Positions 16,012 through 26,576 of a DNA stretch of 64,000 nt are shown one piece after another. The stretch comes from Allobosea sp. Lineage in GTDB: Bacteria > Pseudomonadota > Alphaproteobacteria > Rhizobiales > Kaistiaceae. The position numbers and the translations under genes are program-made. The notes beneath the pieces are model-generated. The model was not told the DNA's origin. It saw nothing but the letters and a program-made list of their open reading frames with translations, and made no database searches. The stretch spans positions 94,508 through 158,507 of the forward strand of contig JAFKFV010000017.1 in assembly GCA_017307955.1 (NCBI GenBank), written 5' to 3'. Each line of letters begins with the position of its first letter. Within the stretch, counting starts at the first letter, position 1.

Positions 16012-16785
16012 TCAGCGGTTGCGGAAGGCGGGCGGGCGCTTCTCGACGAAGGCCGCCATGCCTTCGCGCGCATCCTCCGTCGCGAAGAGCGAATGGAACA
16101 GCCGCCGCTCGGTGCGGATTCCCTCCGAAAGCGGCGTCTCGAAGGCGCGGTTCACCGCCTCCTTGGCCATCAGCACCGCAGGCCTCGACAGGCCCGCGAT
16201 GCGGGTTGCCGCTTCGAGCGCCGTCTCCATCAGCGCCTCGGCCGGGACAACGCGCGACACGAGGCCGATGCGCTCCGCCTCCGCCGCATCGATCAGGCGG
16301 CCCGTCAGCACCATGTCCATGGTCTTCGCCTTGCCGACAGAGCGCGCGAGGCGCTGCGTGCCGCCGGCGCCCGGAATGAGGCCGAGCGTGATCTCGGGCT
16401 GGCCGAAACGGGCCGTCTCGGCGGCGATGACAATGTCGCACATCAGCGCCAGCTCGCAGCCGCCGCCGAGCGCGAAGCCCGCCACCGCCGCCACCGTCGG
16501 CTTGGCGAGGCGCGACAGCCGCTCCCATTCAGCAACGAAATCATCCTGATAGACGCCGACATAAGTGAGCGGCTGCATCTCGCGGATATCGGCGCCGGCG
16601 GCGAAGGCCTTGTCGGAGCCGGTGACGATCACCGCCCCGATCGCCGCGTCGGCCTCGAAGCCGTCGAGCGCGTGGTTGAGCTCGGCGATGAGCTGGCGCG
16701 AGAGCGCGTTGAGCGCCTTCGGCCGGTTGAGGCGGACGATGCCGACGGCGCCCTGGCGCTCGGCGATGACGGTCTCATAGTCCAT
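16012..16785 (-). CDS. Enoyl-CoA hydratase
   Basis: 257 residues. Start ATG 16785 gives [20 protein letters not shown]. It is a crotonase fold with both catalytic glutamates: E111 in [11 protein letters not shown] and E131 in [18 protein letters not shown]. The oxyanion-hole region AAGADI is near 63-68. It hydrates trans-2-enoyl-CoA in fatty acid beta-oxidation. It lies 29 bases downstream of mutM on the same strand and precedes rpsT. Both catalytic residues are present, so it should be a true hydratase rather than an isomerase. Confidence 0.93.
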   Translation of the reverse strand: MDYETVIAERQGAVGIVRLNRPKALNALSRQLIAELNHALDGFEADAAIGAVIVTGSDKAFAAGADIREMQPLTYVGVYQDDFVAEWERLSRLAKPTVAAVAGFALGGGCELALMCDIVIAAETARFGQPEITLGLIPGAGGTQRLARSVGKAKTMDMVLTGRLIDAAEAERIGLVSRVVPAEALMETALEAATRIAGLSRPAVLMAKEAVNRAFETPLSEGIRTERRLFHSLFATEDAREGMAAFVEKRPPAFRNR

Positions 16786-16814
16786 TGAGGGGCCTCGTGC
16801 GGCGGGTCTCGGGA

Positions 16815-17678
16815 TCAGATCTGGCAGCTCGCGCACCAGAAGGTGGAGCGGCCGGCCTGGACGCTGCGCTCGATGATGCCGTGGCAGCCGGGCGAGGGAC
16901 AAGGCTCGCCCTCGCGATCATAGACGCGGAAGGCATGCTGGAAATAGCCGAGTTCGCCATTCGTCTGGCGATGGTCGCGCAGCGACGAGCCGCCCGCGGC
17001 GATCGCCTCGCCGAGGACGGTCCGGATCGCCTCGGCGAGCCGCGCCGCCTCCGCGGCGGTGACCGAGCCGGCCTGGCGCATCGGCGAGAGGCCGGAGCGG
17101 TGCAGCGCCTCGGCGACATAGATATTGCCGAGCCCCGCCACGAGCCGCTGGTCGAGCAGCGCCGCCTTCAGCGGGTTGCGGCGGCCGGCGAGTCGCTCCA
17201 GGAGCGCGGCGCCGTCGAAGGCATTGCCGACCGGCTCGATGCCGAGCAAGGCCAGATGCGGCGAGGCGGCGTCGCCGGGGCCCGGAGCGAGGTCCATGAA
17301 GCCGAAGCGGCGCGGGTCGTTATAGACGACCGTCTGGCCGCCGGAGAGATGGAACAGGACATGGTCGTGCAGGCTGCGCCCGTCGCGCGGGTGGTGGAAG
17401 ACGCCCGGCGTCGCGGCGCCCGACGCGCTCTCGATGCGGAAGGAACCGGACATGCCGAGATGCATGATGACGCGCGCGCCGTCGTCGAGATCGGCGAGGA
17501 GATATTTGGCGCGCCGTCCGAGCCCCTCGATCCTGCGGCCCTCGAGCCGCGCGGCGAAGCCTTCTGGAAAGGGAAAGCGGAGGTCGGGCCGGCGCAGTTC
17601 GAGCGCCTCGATCCGCGCCCCCTCCATCACCGCGCGGAGGCCGAGGCGGACGGTTTCGACTTCGGGCAGTTCGGGCAT
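16815..17678 (-). CDS. mutM: Formamidopyrimidine-DNA glycosylase (MutM/Fpg)
   Basis: 287 residues. ATG 17678 gives [11 protein letters not shown]; after Met removal Pro is the Schiff-base nucleophile, followed by the catalytic Glu. The helix-two-turns-helix region is [18 protein letters not shown]. The C-terminal zinc finger CPSPGC...CASCQ is complete. It removes 8-oxoguanine and formamidopyrimidines and cleaves by beta/delta elimination. It diverges from ubiE across a 133-base promoter region. Confidence 0.96.
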   Translation of the reverse strand: MPELPEVETVRLGLRAVMEGARIEALELRRPDLRFPFPEGFAARLEGRRIEGLGRRAKYLLADLDDGARVIMHLGMSGSFRIESASGAATPGVFHHPRDGRSLHDHVLFHLSGGQTVVYNDPRRFGFMDLAPGPGDAASPHLALLGIEPVGNAFDGAALLERLAGRRNPLKAALLDQRLVAGLGNIYVAEALHRSGLSPMRQAGSVTAAEAARLAEAIRTVLGEAIAAGGSSLRDHRQTNGELGYFQHAFRVYDREGEPCPSPGCHGIIERSVQAGRSTFWCASCQI

Positions 17679-17811
17679 GGTGTCGCTCCGCTCATCCGCG
17701 TGCCCCGCCGACATGGCGCGCGCGGAACGCTTCGGCTATCAAGGGCGTCGAAGGCTCGAAAGCCCCTCGTCCCAGTTCGAAAGCCAAGCGTCATATAAGG
17801 AGCCGCGTGCC

Positions 17812-18576
17812 ATGGCGACCGAAACCGCTCAAGACCGCGCCTCGTTCGGCTTCCGCGACGTCGCCGTCGAGACGAAGCAGGGCATGGTCGACGAGGTGTT
17901 CCACAAGGTCGCCGCGCGCTATGACGTGATGAACGACCTGATGTCGGCCGGCCTGCACCGCTTGTGGAAGGACGCCGCCGTCACCTGGCTGGCGCCGCCG
18001 CGCGGCCGTCCCTTCGAGGCGCTCGACGTTGCCGGCGGCACGGGCGACATCGCCTTCCGCATCGTCGAGCGCTCGGGCGGAGCGGCGCATGTCACGGTCT
18101 GCGACATCAACGCCTCGATGCTCGAGGTCGGGCGCGAGCGCGCGGCGAAGCGCGGCTATGCCGGCAAGGTGGATTTCATCGAGGGCAATGCCGAGGAGCT
18201 GCCCTTCGAGAGCAACCGCTTCGACGCCTATACGATCGCCTTCGGAATCCGCAACGTGCCGCGCATCGAGAAGGCGCTTTCCGAGGCGCATCGCGTGCTG
18301 AAGCCCGGCGGCCGTTTCCTCTGCCTCGAATTCTCGGCGGTCGACGTGCCGCTGCTCGACCGCGTCTATGACGTCTATTCCTTCAATCTCATCCCGCCGA
18401 TGGGCAAGCTCGTCGCCGACGACGCGGAGAGCTACCGCTATCTCGTCGAATCGATCCGCCGCTTCCCCCATCAGGAGCGCTTCGCCGAGATGATCCGCCG
18501 CGCCGGCTTCTCGCAGGTCGCCTATCGCAACTATACCGGCGGCATCGCGGCCATCCATTCCGGCTGGAAGATCTAG
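17812..18576 (+). CDS. ubiE: Demethylubiquinone/demethylmenaquinone C-methyltransferase
   Basis: 254 residues from ATG 17812 with AAGGAG upstream. It is a class I SAM methyltransferase. Motif I is [15 protein letters not shown], and UbiE signatures are [17 protein letters not shown] and [15 protein letters not shown]. The C-terminus [15 protein letters not shown] is diagnostic. It methylates the C2 position of the quinone ring in ubiquinone synthesis. ubiB follows seven bases later, forming a ubiquinone operon; coaBC continues it. Confidence 0.96.
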   Translation: MATETAQDRASFGFRDVAVETKQGMVDEVFHKVAARYDVMNDLMSAGLHRLWKDAAVTWLAPPRGRPFEALDVAGGTGDIAFRIVERSGGAAHVTVCDINASMLEVGRERAAKRGYAGKVDFIEGNAEELPFESNRFDAYTIAFGIRNVPRIEKALSEAHRVLKPGGRFLCLEFSAVDVPLLDRVYDVYSFNLIPPMGKLVADDAESYRYLVESIRRFPHQERFAEMIRRAGFSQVAYRNYTGGIAAIHSGWKI

Positions 18577-18582
18577 TCCGGC

Positions 18583-20157
18583 ATGGCGATCGGTCCCGTC
18601 CAGCTCTTCCGCCTCGCGCGCGCCGGCTTCGTCCTCGCCCGCGAAGGCGCCTTCTCGATCGTCGCGATCGAGGACCTGCCGCCTTCCGCCGCCTTCGGCG
18701 TGCGCGTGGCGCGGCTCTTCGAGCGGCGGCGCGTGCGCGTCGAGGATCGCGGCGCCCGCATCACCGCGGCGCTGAACCGCCTCGGCCCGTCCTACGTGAA
18801 GCTTGGCCAGTTCCTCGCGACCCGCGCCGATGTCGTCGGGCAGGACGTCGCCGAGGCGCTCGGCAAGCTGCGCGACGAGATCGAGCCCTTCGGCGAACAG
18901 GCGGCGCGGGAGACGATTGCGCATAATCTCGGCCGTCCGGCCGAGGCGATCTTCGCCGCCTTCTCGCCGCCGGTCGCCGCCGCCTCCATCGCGCAGGTGC
19001 ACAAGGCGACGCTGGTCGAGGCCGACGGCACGCAGAGGGCCGTCGCGGTCAAGGTTCTGAGGCCCGGCGTTCGCGGCCGCTTCAAGGGCGATCTCGCAAC
19101 CTTCTATGCCGGCGCCGAGCTCGCCGAAGTCTTCGATCCATCGATGCGCCGGCTGAAGCCGCTCGCCGTCGTCGACATCCTGGCGCGCTCCGTCTCGATG
19201 GAGATGGATCTCCGCCTCGAGGCGGCGGCGCTTTCCGAGATGGCCGAGCGCACGGAGGGCGATCCCGGATTCCGCGTGCCGAAGGTCTACTGGGCGCAGA
19301 CGGCGCGCGACGTGCTGACGCTCGAATGGATCGACGGCGTCAAGCTCTCCGACCGCGCGGGCATCATCGCCGCCGGCCATGATCCGCGCGAGGTCGCGCG
19401 GCGGCTGATGCAGGCCTTCCTGCGCCATGCGATGCGCGACGGCTTCTTCCATGCCGACATGCATCAGGGCAATCTCTTCGTCGATGCGCGCGGCGATGTG
19501 GTGGCCGTCGATTTCGGCATCATGGGCCGGCTCGGCCTCGCCGAGCGGCGCTTCCTCGCCGAGATCCTCTACGGCTTCATCCGCCGCGATTATCTGCGCA
19601 TCGCCGAGGTCCATATCGAGGCCGGCTATGTGCCGCCGCGCCATGCCGCCGAGGATTTCGCGCAGGCGCTGCGCGCCATCGGCGAGCCGATCCACGGCCA
19701 GCCGGCCCGCGACATCTCGATGGCGAAGCTCCTGACGCTGCTCTTCGAGGTGACCGAGCTCTTCGACATGCAGACGCGGCCCGAACTGCTCATGCTGCAG
19801 AAGACCATGGTGGTGGTCGAGGGCGTGTCGCGGTCGCTCGATCCCGATTTCGACATGTGGAGCGCGTCGGAACCGGTTGTGCGCGACTGGATGGAGCATA
19901 ATCTCGGCGCGGCGGGCCGGATCGGCCAGGCGGCCTCCGAGCTCGGCGCCTTCGGGCGCGCGGCGAGCCGTCTGCCGGGGCTGATCGAGCATGGCGCGCG
20001 GGTGACGGCGCAGCTCGACGCGGCGACGCGGGACGGCATCGCGCTGTCGGAGGAGACGGTGGAGGCGATCGGCCGGGCCGAGGGGCGCGGCAATCGCTGG
20101 CTCGCCATCGGTGTCTGGGTCGTCGCGGCGCTGCTCTTCTATCTGGCGCTGCGCTGA
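18583..20157 (+). CDS. ubiB: Ubiquinone biosynthesis protein UbiB (ABC1 atypical kinase/ATPase)
   Basis: 524 residues. The UbiB-specific KxGQ motif is at K73-G75-Q76 (YVKLGQFLATRAD), and the alanine-rich nucleotide loop VAAASIAQVH is near 131-140. The catalytic/metal segments HADMHQGNLFVD and AVDFGIMGR are intact. A C-terminal hydrophobic helix (WLAIGVWVVAALLFYLAL) anchors it in the inner membrane. It supports ubiquinone production, probably by extracting or organising lipid intermediates. It sits directly after ubiE. Confidence 0.95.
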   Translation: MAIGPVQLFRLARAGFVLAREGAFSIVAIEDLPPSAAFGVRVARLFERRRVRVEDRGARITAALNRLGPSYVKLGQFLATRADVVGQDVAEALGKLRDEIEPFGEQAARETIAHNLGRPAEAIFAAFSPPVAAASIAQVHKATLVEADGTQRAVAVKVLRPGVRGRFKGDLATFYAGAELAEVFDPSMRRLKPLAVVDILARSVSMEMDLRLEAAALSEMAERTEGDPGFRVPKVYWAQTARDVLTLEWIDGVKLSDRAGIIAAGHDPREVARRLMQAFLRHAMRDGFFHADMHQGNLFVDARGDVVAVDFGIMGRLGLAERRFLAEILYGFIRRDYLRIAEVHIEAGYVPPRHAAEDFAQALRAIGEPIHGQPARDISMAKLLTLLFEVTELFDMQTRPELLMLQKTMVVVEGVSRSLDPDFDMWSASEPVVRDWMEHNLGAAGRIGQAASELGAFGRAASRLPGLIEHGARVTAQLDAATRDGIALSEETVEAIGRAEGRGNRWLAIGVWVVAALLFYLALR

Positions 20158-20179
20158 CGAGCGAAGGGGGAAAGGCGCC

Positions 20180-21424
20180 ATGACGGACTCCATGACGGAA
20201 TCCTCGCCGCTTGCCGGCCGCGCCGTGCTTCTCGTCATCGGTGGCGGCATCGCCGCCTACAAGGCGCTCGACCTCATCCGCCGCCTCAAGGAGCGCGGCG
20301 CCGCGGTGACGGTGGTGATGACGGCGGCGGCGCAGCAATTCGTGACGCCGCTCGCGGCCGGTGCGCTCGCCGGCGGCCGCGTCCATACCGATCTCTTCGA
20401 CCGCGAGGCCGAGCACGATATCGGCCATATCCGCCTCGCGCGCGGCCCCGATCTCGTGATCCTCGCGCCGGCGACGGCGGACCGACTGGCGCGCATGGCG
20501 GCCGGGCTCGGCGAGGATCTCGCCGGCGCCGTGCTGCTCGCCGCCCGCGCGCCGATCCTCGCCGCCCCGGCCATGAACCCGGCGATGTGGTCGCATGTCG
20601 CGACGCGCCGCAATGTCGAGCGGCTCAGGACGGACGGGATCGCCTTCATTGGCCCCGAGGCGGGCGAGATGGCGGAGAGCGGCGAGGCCGGGCTCGGGCG
20701 GATGAGCGAACCGCTCGCCATCGTCGCGGCGGCCGAGGCGTTGCTGCAGCCGTCCGCGCGCAGGCTCGCCGGCCGCCATGTGCTCGTCACTGCCGGGCCG
20801 ACGCATGAGCCGATCGATCCCGTCCGCTACATCGCCAATCGCTCCTCGGGGAAGCAGGGCTTCGCCATCGCTGCGGCGGCCGCCGCCGAGGGCGCGCGCG
20901 TCACGCTGGTGCATGGTCCGGTCGCGATCGTGCCGCCGAAGGGCGTCACGGCGGTCGGCGTCGAGACGGCGCGCGAGATGCTCGCCGCGACCGAGGCGGC
21001 GCTCCCGGCCGATATCGCCGTCTTCGCCGCCGCGGTCGCCGACTGGCGGCCCGTCACTGAGGCCTCCGGCAAGATCAAGAAGGACGGCAGCGGCAGCGTT
21101 CCCTCGCTCGCGCTCGCCGAGAACCCCGATATCCTTGCCACCATCGCGCATCGCGCGACCGGCCGGCCCGGCCTCGTCATCGGCTTCGCCGCCGAGACGG
21201 ACGACCTTCTCGCCCATGCCGGCGCCAAGCTCGCGAAGAAGGGCGCCGACGTGATCGTCGCCAACGACGTCTCGCCGGGCACGGGCATCATGGGCGGCGC
21301 CGAGAACGAGGTCGTGCTGGTCACGGCGGGCGGCACGGAGCGCTGGCCGCGCCTCGGCAAGGACGAGGTTGCCCGCCGGCTGGTCGCGTGGATGGCGGAC
21401 CACCTGGCGGAACCCACGCGATGA
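20180..21424 (+). CDS. coaBC: Bifunctional phosphopantothenoylcysteine decarboxylase/synthetase (CoaBC)
   Basis: 414 residues. ATG 20180 has GGGGG upstream. The N-terminal CoaC flavoprotein domain has the catalytic His in GHIRLARGPDLVILAPATAD and the APAMNPAMW loop. The C-terminal CoaB domain starts at VTAGPTHEPIDPVRYIANRS and includes the AAVADWRP and KIKKDG motifs. It makes 4'-phosphopantetheine for CoA. At the position of the E. coli CoaC catalytic Cys (QACGDIGPGRM) this protein reads MAESGEAGLGRM, with no Cys. The stop overlaps the next gene by ATGA. Confidence 0.94.
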   Translation: MTDSMTESSPLAGRAVLLVIGGGIAAYKALDLIRRLKERGAAVTVVMTAAAQQFVTPLAAGALAGGRVHTDLFDREAEHDIGHIRLARGPDLVILAPATADRLARMAAGLGEDLAGAVLLAARAPILAAPAMNPAMWSHVATRRNVERLRTDGIAFIGPEAGEMAESGEAGLGRMSEPLAIVAAAEALLQPSARRLAGRHVLVTAGPTHEPIDPVRYIANRSSGKQGFAIAAAAAAEGARVTLVHGPVAIVPPKGVTAVGVETAREMLAATEAALPADIAVFAAAVADWRPVTEASGKIKKDGSGSVPSLALAENPDILATIAHRATGRPGLVIGFAAETDDLLAHAGAKLAKKGADVIVANDVSPGTGIMGGAENEVVLVTAGGTERWPRLGKDEVARRLVAWMADHLAEPTR

Positions 21425-22464
21425 GACTGCTGTTGCGCGCCATCAAGAGGCTGCTGCTGGCGCTCCTCGTGCTCGCCACCGGCGGCTGGGTGGCGCTCGC
21501 CTTCGCGTTCCAGCTCCCCTTCGGCGACCGGCTCACCGTCGCCGCGATCGTCGTCTGGGCGCTGTTCGTCATCGCCATCGCGCTCAACGAGTTGGTGCGG
21601 CCGACCTGGCGCTCGCGCGTCCTCTATCTCGTCGCCCTTGTCGGCGTCGCCGCCTGGTATTCGACCATCCGGCCGTCCAACGACCGCGACTGGGCCGAGG
21701 CGGTCGAGCATGGCGTCACCGGCACGGTCGAAGGCGACATCGTCACGCTGCAGAATGTCCGCGATTTCGACTGGCGCTCGGAGGTCGACGTGACGCCGCG
21801 CTGGCAGACGCGCCGCTACGACCTCTCCAAGCTCAATTCGGTCGACCTTATCCTCTCCTATTGGGACGGGCCGGCGCTCGCGCACACGATCCTCTCCTTC
21901 GGTTTCTCGACCGGCGACCACATCGCCTTCTCGGCCGAGATCCGGCCGGAAGTGAGCGAGTCCTTCTCGGCACTCGGCGGCTTCTTCCGCATGTTCGAAC
22001 TGGTGCTGATCGGCGCCGACGAGCGCGATGTCGTGCGCCTGCGCACCACCATCCGCGGCGAGGACGTCTATCTCTATCCGCTCGCGATGCCGCAGCCGGC
22101 GATGCGGGCGCTGTTCCTCTCCTTCGTCGATCTCGGCAACGACCTCGCCGCGACGCCGCGCTTCTACAACACGATCACCACCAACTGCACGACGGTCATC
22201 TTCCGCATGGTGCAGGCGCTCGATCCCGGCGGCTTGCCCTTCGACTGGCGCATCCTCGTCTCCGGCTTCCTGCCCGGCTACATCTTCGACCGCCAGGAGC
22301 ATCCGCCCGGCATGACGCTGGAGGAGTTCCGCGCCAACGCTTCCATCTCCGAGCGCGGCCGGCAGGCGGGCTCGGCGCTCGATTTCTCCTCGCGCATCCG
22401 CGCGCCCGCTTCCCCCACGCCGCAAACGCCCGCAACGCCCATGCCCGAGACGACGGCCCCATGA
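21421..22464 (+). CDS. DUF4105 membrane-anchored protein
   Basis: 347 residues. Three N-terminal membrane segments (about 8-30, 35-56 and 61-78) precede a large domain, probably periplasmic. The domain contains the invariant-looking motif TITTNCTTVIF near residue 255, which is characteristic of DUF4105/Lnb-like proteins; that Cys may be a nucleophile. The C-terminal tail is Pro/Thr-rich. Function unknown; relatives resemble the periplasmic domain of lacto-N-biosidase. It is translationally coupled (ATGA) to both coaBC and dut. Confidence 0.8.
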   Translation: MRLLLRAIKRLLLALLVLATGGWVALAFAFQLPFGDRLTVAAIVVWALFVIAIALNELVRPTWRSRVLYLVALVGVAAWYSTIRPSNDRDWAEAVEHGVTGTVEGDIVTLQNVRDFDWRSEVDVTPRWQTRRYDLSKLNSVDLILSYWDGPALAHTILSFGFSTGDHIAFSAEIRPEVSESFSALGGFFRMFELVLIGADERDVVRLRTTIRGEDVYLYPLAMPQPAMRALFLSFVDLGNDLAATPRFYNTITTNCTTVIFRMVQALDPGGLPFDWRILVSGFLPGYIFDRQEHPPGMTLEEFRANASISERGRQAGSALDFSSRIRAPASPTPQTPATPMPETTAP

Positions 22465-22952
22465 CTGCGCCGACCGAGACCATTCCGACCATCGAGCTGA
22501 AGATCCTCGACCCGCGCCTCGAAGCCTGGGGTCCGCCCGCCTTCCAGAGCGCCGCCGCCGCGGCCGTCGATCTCCGCGCCTGCATCGACGCGCCGCTCGC
22601 GATCGAGGCCGGCGCGCCCGCCGTGCTCGTTCCCGCCGGCTTCGCGCTGCATATCCGCGATCCGCTGCTCTGCGCCGTCATCCTTCCCCGCTCCGGTCTC
22701 GGCCACAAGCAGGGGCTCGTGCTCGGCAATGGCAGCGGCCTGATCGACGCCGACTATCAGGGGCCGATCCTCGTCAGCCTCGTCAACCGCAACCCGCCCG
22801 GCAGTCCACCCGCGATGATCGAGCCCGGCGCGCGCATCGCGCAGATGCTGTTCCTGCCCATCGTCCGTCCGGTCTTCGCGCTGGTCGAGGCCTTCGGCGA
22901 GGCGACGACGCGCGGCGCCGGCGGCTTCGGCTCGACCGGCACGGCGGGCTGA
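22461..22952 (+). CDS. dut: Deoxyuridine 5'-triphosphate nucleotidohydrolase
   Basis: 163 residues from ATG 22461, overlapping the previous stop. The five trimeric-dUTPase motifs are recognisable: AAAVDLRAC (1), PRSGLGHKQGLVLGNG (2), GLIDADYQGPILVSLVNR (3), GARIAQMLFLPI (4) and RGAGGFGSTG (5). It converts dUTP to dUMP, keeping uracil out of DNA and feeding dTMP synthesis. dut next to coaBC is a common bacterial pairing. Confidence 0.95.
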   Translation: MTAPTETIPTIELKILDPRLEAWGPPAFQSAAAAAVDLRACIDAPLAIEAGAPAVLVPAGFALHIRDPLLCAVILPRSGLGHKQGLVLGNGSGLIDADYQGPILVSLVNRNPPGSPPAMIEPGARIAQMLFLPIVRPVFALVEAFGEATTRGAGGFGSTGTAG

Positions 22953-23009
22953 ACTAGTCTCGCTCTCCCGCAGCCAGAGCTGCCAACGATCATGACGAGA
23001 GGAAACCCG

Positions 23010-23981
<972 letters not shown>

Positions 23982-23982
23982 G

Positions 23983-24372
23983 GTGATCCGCGTCGCGCGC
24001 CTCGATCATCTGGTGCTGACGGTCGCCAGCATCGAGGCGTCGATCCGCTTCTATCAGGGCGTGCTCGGCATGGAGGAAATCACCTTCGCCGCCGGGCGCA
24101 AGGCGCTGCGCTTCGGCCGCCAGCAGATCAACCTCCACGAAGCCGGCCGCACCTTCGAGCCGAAGGCCATTCGGCCGACGCCGGGCTCGGCCGATCTCTG
24201 CTTCATCGTCGAGACGCCGCTCGCCGACATCGCCGCGCATCTCGCGGCGAGCGGCGTCGCGATCGAGCTCGGCCCGGTGCCGCGCGAGGGGGCCAGCGGC
24301 GCCTTCACCTCGCTCTATCTCCGCGACCCGGACGGCAATCTCGTCGAGCTTTCCGTGATCGATCCCGCCTGA
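23983..24372 (+). CDS. VOC-superfamily (glyoxalase-like) protein
   Basis: 129 residues from a GTG start one base after the cysK stop. The paired beta-alpha-beta-beta-beta modules are clear: RLDHLVLTVASIEASIRFYQ opens the first, ADLCFIVETPLADIAAHL the second, and SLYLRDPDGNLVELSV ends it. His in LDHLV and Glu in NLVEL are the likely metal ligands. It resembles human GLOD5-type proteins. The reaction is unknown; dioxygenase, glyoxalase or resistance activity are all possible. Confidence 0.85.
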   Translation: MIRVARLDHLVLTVASIEASIRFYQGVLGMEEITFAAGRKALRFGRQQINLHEAGRTFEPKAIRPTPGSADLCFIVETPLADIAAHLAASGVAIELGPVPREGASGAFTSLYLRDPDGNLVELSVIDPA

Positions 24373-24375
24373 CGC

Positions 24376-25212
24376 TCAGGGCCGGCCCGCATGCGGCACC
24401 GCCACCCGCGCCGCCAGCACCTGCCCGGTCGGCCCGGTTCGGCCGATCGCCTGCGGCCCCTGCCAGTCGGCCGCGAGGATGAAGAGTGTCCGGCCGTCCT
24501 CGCCGCCGAGCATGCAGGCGAAGCAGCCGCGATCGACATCGATGCGCCCGGCGATCGTCCCATCCGGCGTGACGCGGACACAGCAGCGCCCGGGCACGTC
24601 GGCGAACCAGACGGCGCCCTCGGCGTCGAAGCTGATGCCGTCCGGATGAAACCCCGGCAGCTCGGCGAAGGCCCGGCGCGCCCCGAGCGCGCCATCCGAC
24701 CCGATCGCGAAGGCGGTCAGCCGGCTCGCATAGGATTCGGCGAGGACGAGCATCGTCCCCGCGGCGTCGATCGCCATGCCGTTGGGGAAGGCGACATCCT
24801 CCGCCTCGAGCCGCACGGCGCCGTCGGAAGCCACCGAGGCGACGAGGCCGGGACGGAAGTCGCCGCCGGGGAAATCGAAGCCGATGGTGTTCACATAGAG
24901 GCGCCCCGCCGCATCGGCGACGATCTCGTTCCATGGCTTCGCCGACAGATGGGTGAGGTCGGCGTGACGGGCGAAGCCGCCGTCCGGCCGGCGGATCGAG
25001 ACGGTCGTCCCGGCGAGGAGCGCCATGCGGCCGTCGGGCAGGAAATCGAAGGAGAACGGGATCGCATCGATCGTCGCGAGCGTCTCGGCGCGCCCGGCAT
25101 CGTCGATCGCGAGCAGCCTTCGCGCGCCCCAGTCGGAGAGATGGAGCCGTCCGTCATGCCAGCGCGGCGACTCGCCGAGCTGCAACCCTTCCGCAACCAG
25201 CCGTGCTTCCAT
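24376..25212 (-). CDS. SMP-30/gluconolaconase-like beta-propeller lactonase
   Basis: 278 residues from ATG 25212. Signature motifs of the SMP-30/regucalcin family are LGESPRWHDGRLHLSDWG (metal-binding Glu) near residue 12 and the Asn/Asp ligand regions PWNEIVAD, FPNGMAIDAAG and GFHPDGISFDAEG. The family hydrolyses sugar lactones to sugar acids using a divalent metal. It diverges from a Gfo/Idh/MocA dehydrogenase followed by an SDR, which would fit a sugar to lactone to acid route. It converges with the VOC gene. Confidence 0.88.
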   Translation of the reverse strand: MEARLVAEGLQLGESPRWHDGRLHLSDWGARRLLAIDDAGRAETLATIDAIPFSFDFLPDGRMALLAGTTVSIRRPDGGFARHADLTHLSAKPWNEIVADAAGRLYVNTIGFDFPGGDFRPGLVASVASDGAVRLEAEDVAFPNGMAIDAAGTMLVLAESYASRLTAFAIGSDGALGARRAFAELPGFHPDGISFDAEGAVWFADVPGRCCVRVTPDGTIAGRIDVDRGCFACMLGGEDGRTLFILAADWQGPQAIGRTGPTGQVLAARVAVPHAGRP

Positions 25213-25433
25213 GACGCCCTCCCGCGCGCTGACGCCCCGGCCCGAGGACGAATGACGGCGCCCGCTGCCGACAGCATAGCCGAAACGGCCGGTCGCGAAC
25301 GCGGCCGCTGCGGCAAATGCGTCACGTTTCTGACGGGCGCACCACAGCCGTCTGGAATGTTTCGGCCTCCTGACGTTAAGTGGGGAACCGGCCGTCCGGC
25401 GAATGAGACGGCCCCATCGCATCGGGAGGCAAT

Positions 25434-26480
25434 ATGCGACTGCTCATTCTCGGGACCGGAGGCATGGCCAATGCCCATGCCCGCAATTTCAGCGCCATCG
25501 AAGGCGTCAGCATCGTCGGCGGCGTCGACGTGGTGCCGGAGCGGCTCGCGGCCTTCTGCGCGGAGCACGGCATCGAGCGCAGCTTCACCTCGGTCGAGGA
25601 GGCGCTGGCCTGGGGCGAGTTCGACGCCGTCGCCAATGTGACGCCGGACCGCATCCACCATCCCACCACCATGCTGGCCATCGCCGCCGGCAAGCATGTC
25701 TTCTGCGAGAAGCCGCTCGCGACCGACGCCACCCTCGCCATGGAGATGACCGAGGCGATCGAGGCCTCGGGCAAGGTCGGCATGGTGAACTTCACCTATC
25801 GCAACTCGCCCGCGCTGCAGAAGGGCCGCCAGATGGTCCTCGACGGCGCCGTCGGCGCGGTCCGCCATGTCGAGGCCTCGCATCTGCAGAGCTGGCTGGT
25901 GGGCAATGCCTGGGGCGACTGGAAGAGCGAGAGCAAGTGGCTCTGGCGCCTCTCCAAGAAGCACGGCTCCAACGGAGCGCTCGGCGATATCGGCATCCAC
26001 ATCGTCGACTTCACGTCCTATGGCTCGGGCCTCGACGTGGCGCATGTGTTCGGCCGGCTGAAGACCTTCGACAAGGCGCCGGGCAACCGGATCGGGGAAT
26101 ACGACCTTGACGCCAATGACAGCTTCACGATGAATGTCGACTTCACCACCGGCGCCATCGGCACCATCCAGGCGACCCGCACCGCCGCCGGCCAGCTCGA
26201 CCAGCTGCGCCTGCGCGTCTATGGCGAGAAGGGCTCGATCGAGATGGTCTACGACACCGGCAAGTCGTCGCTCCGCGCCTGTATCGGCGAGGACGTGAAC
26301 ACCGCCACCTGGCGCGATGTCGAGTTCGAGCCGGTCGAGACCAACTACCAGCGCTTCGTCGCCGCCGTGCGCGCCGGCAAGACGCAGGAGCCCTCCTTCC
26401 GCCGCGCCGCGACGATCCAGAAGGTGCTGGACGCGGCGATGCGCTCCAACGACACGCATCGCGACGAAGCGATCGCCTGA
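25434..26480 (+). CDS. Gfo/Idh/MocA-family oxidoreductase
   Basis: 348 residues. The N-terminal Rossmann fold begins LILGTGGMANAHARNF. The family catalytic motif EKPLATD is near residue 92, in GKHVFCEKPLA. The C-terminal alpha/beta domain contains GDIGIHIVDF, where the His is a typical substrate-binding residue. It oxidises or reduces sugars or inositols with NAD(P). The neighbours (lactonase, SDR) suggest sugar oxidation. A 220-base upstream region separates it from the divergent lactonase gene. Confidence 0.9.
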   Translation: MRLLILGTGGMANAHARNFSAIEGVSIVGGVDVVPERLAAFCAEHGIERSFTSVEEALAWGEFDAVANVTPDRIHHPTTMLAIAAGKHVFCEKPLATDATLAMEMTEAIEASGKVGMVNFTYRNSPALQKGRQMVLDGAVGAVRHVEASHLQSWLVGNAWGDWKSESKWLWRLSKKHGSNGALGDIGIHIVDFTSYGSGLDVAHVFGRLKTFDKAPGNRIGEYDLDANDSFTMNVDFTTGAIGTIQATRTAAGQLDQLRLRVYGEKGSIEMVYDTGKSSLRACIGEDVNTATWRDVEFEPVETNYQRFVAAVRAGKTQEPSFRRAATIQKVLDAAMRSNDTHRDEAIA

Positions 26481-26484
26481 CGCA

Positions 26485-26538
26485 TGCGCCGCTTCGGCGG
26501 CGCAGCCTTTCAGCGCCCGGCCGCCCGCGCGGCCGGGC
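26485..26538 (+). terminator. Two consecutive GC-rich hairpins after the oxidoreductase gene
   Basis: Hairpin one is TGCGCCGC-TTCG-GCGGCGCA (26485-26504), an 8-bp stem with a UUCG tetraloop, followed by GCCTTT. Hairpin two is GCCCGGCCGC / GCGGCCGGGC with a CCGC loop (26515-26538). They begin four bases after the stop and fill most of the gap before the SDR gene. They could terminate or attenuate transcription into the SDR, or protect the upstream mRNA. Confidence 0.65.
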
Positions 26539-26576
26539 CTCCCCCATGCACGACCCGGAACAGGGACAAGAGACAA

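Noticed and set aside
17791..20250. 819-codon minus-strand frame opposite ubiE and ubiB
   Set aside because: Shadow of two well-supported genes; no domain or ribosome binding site.
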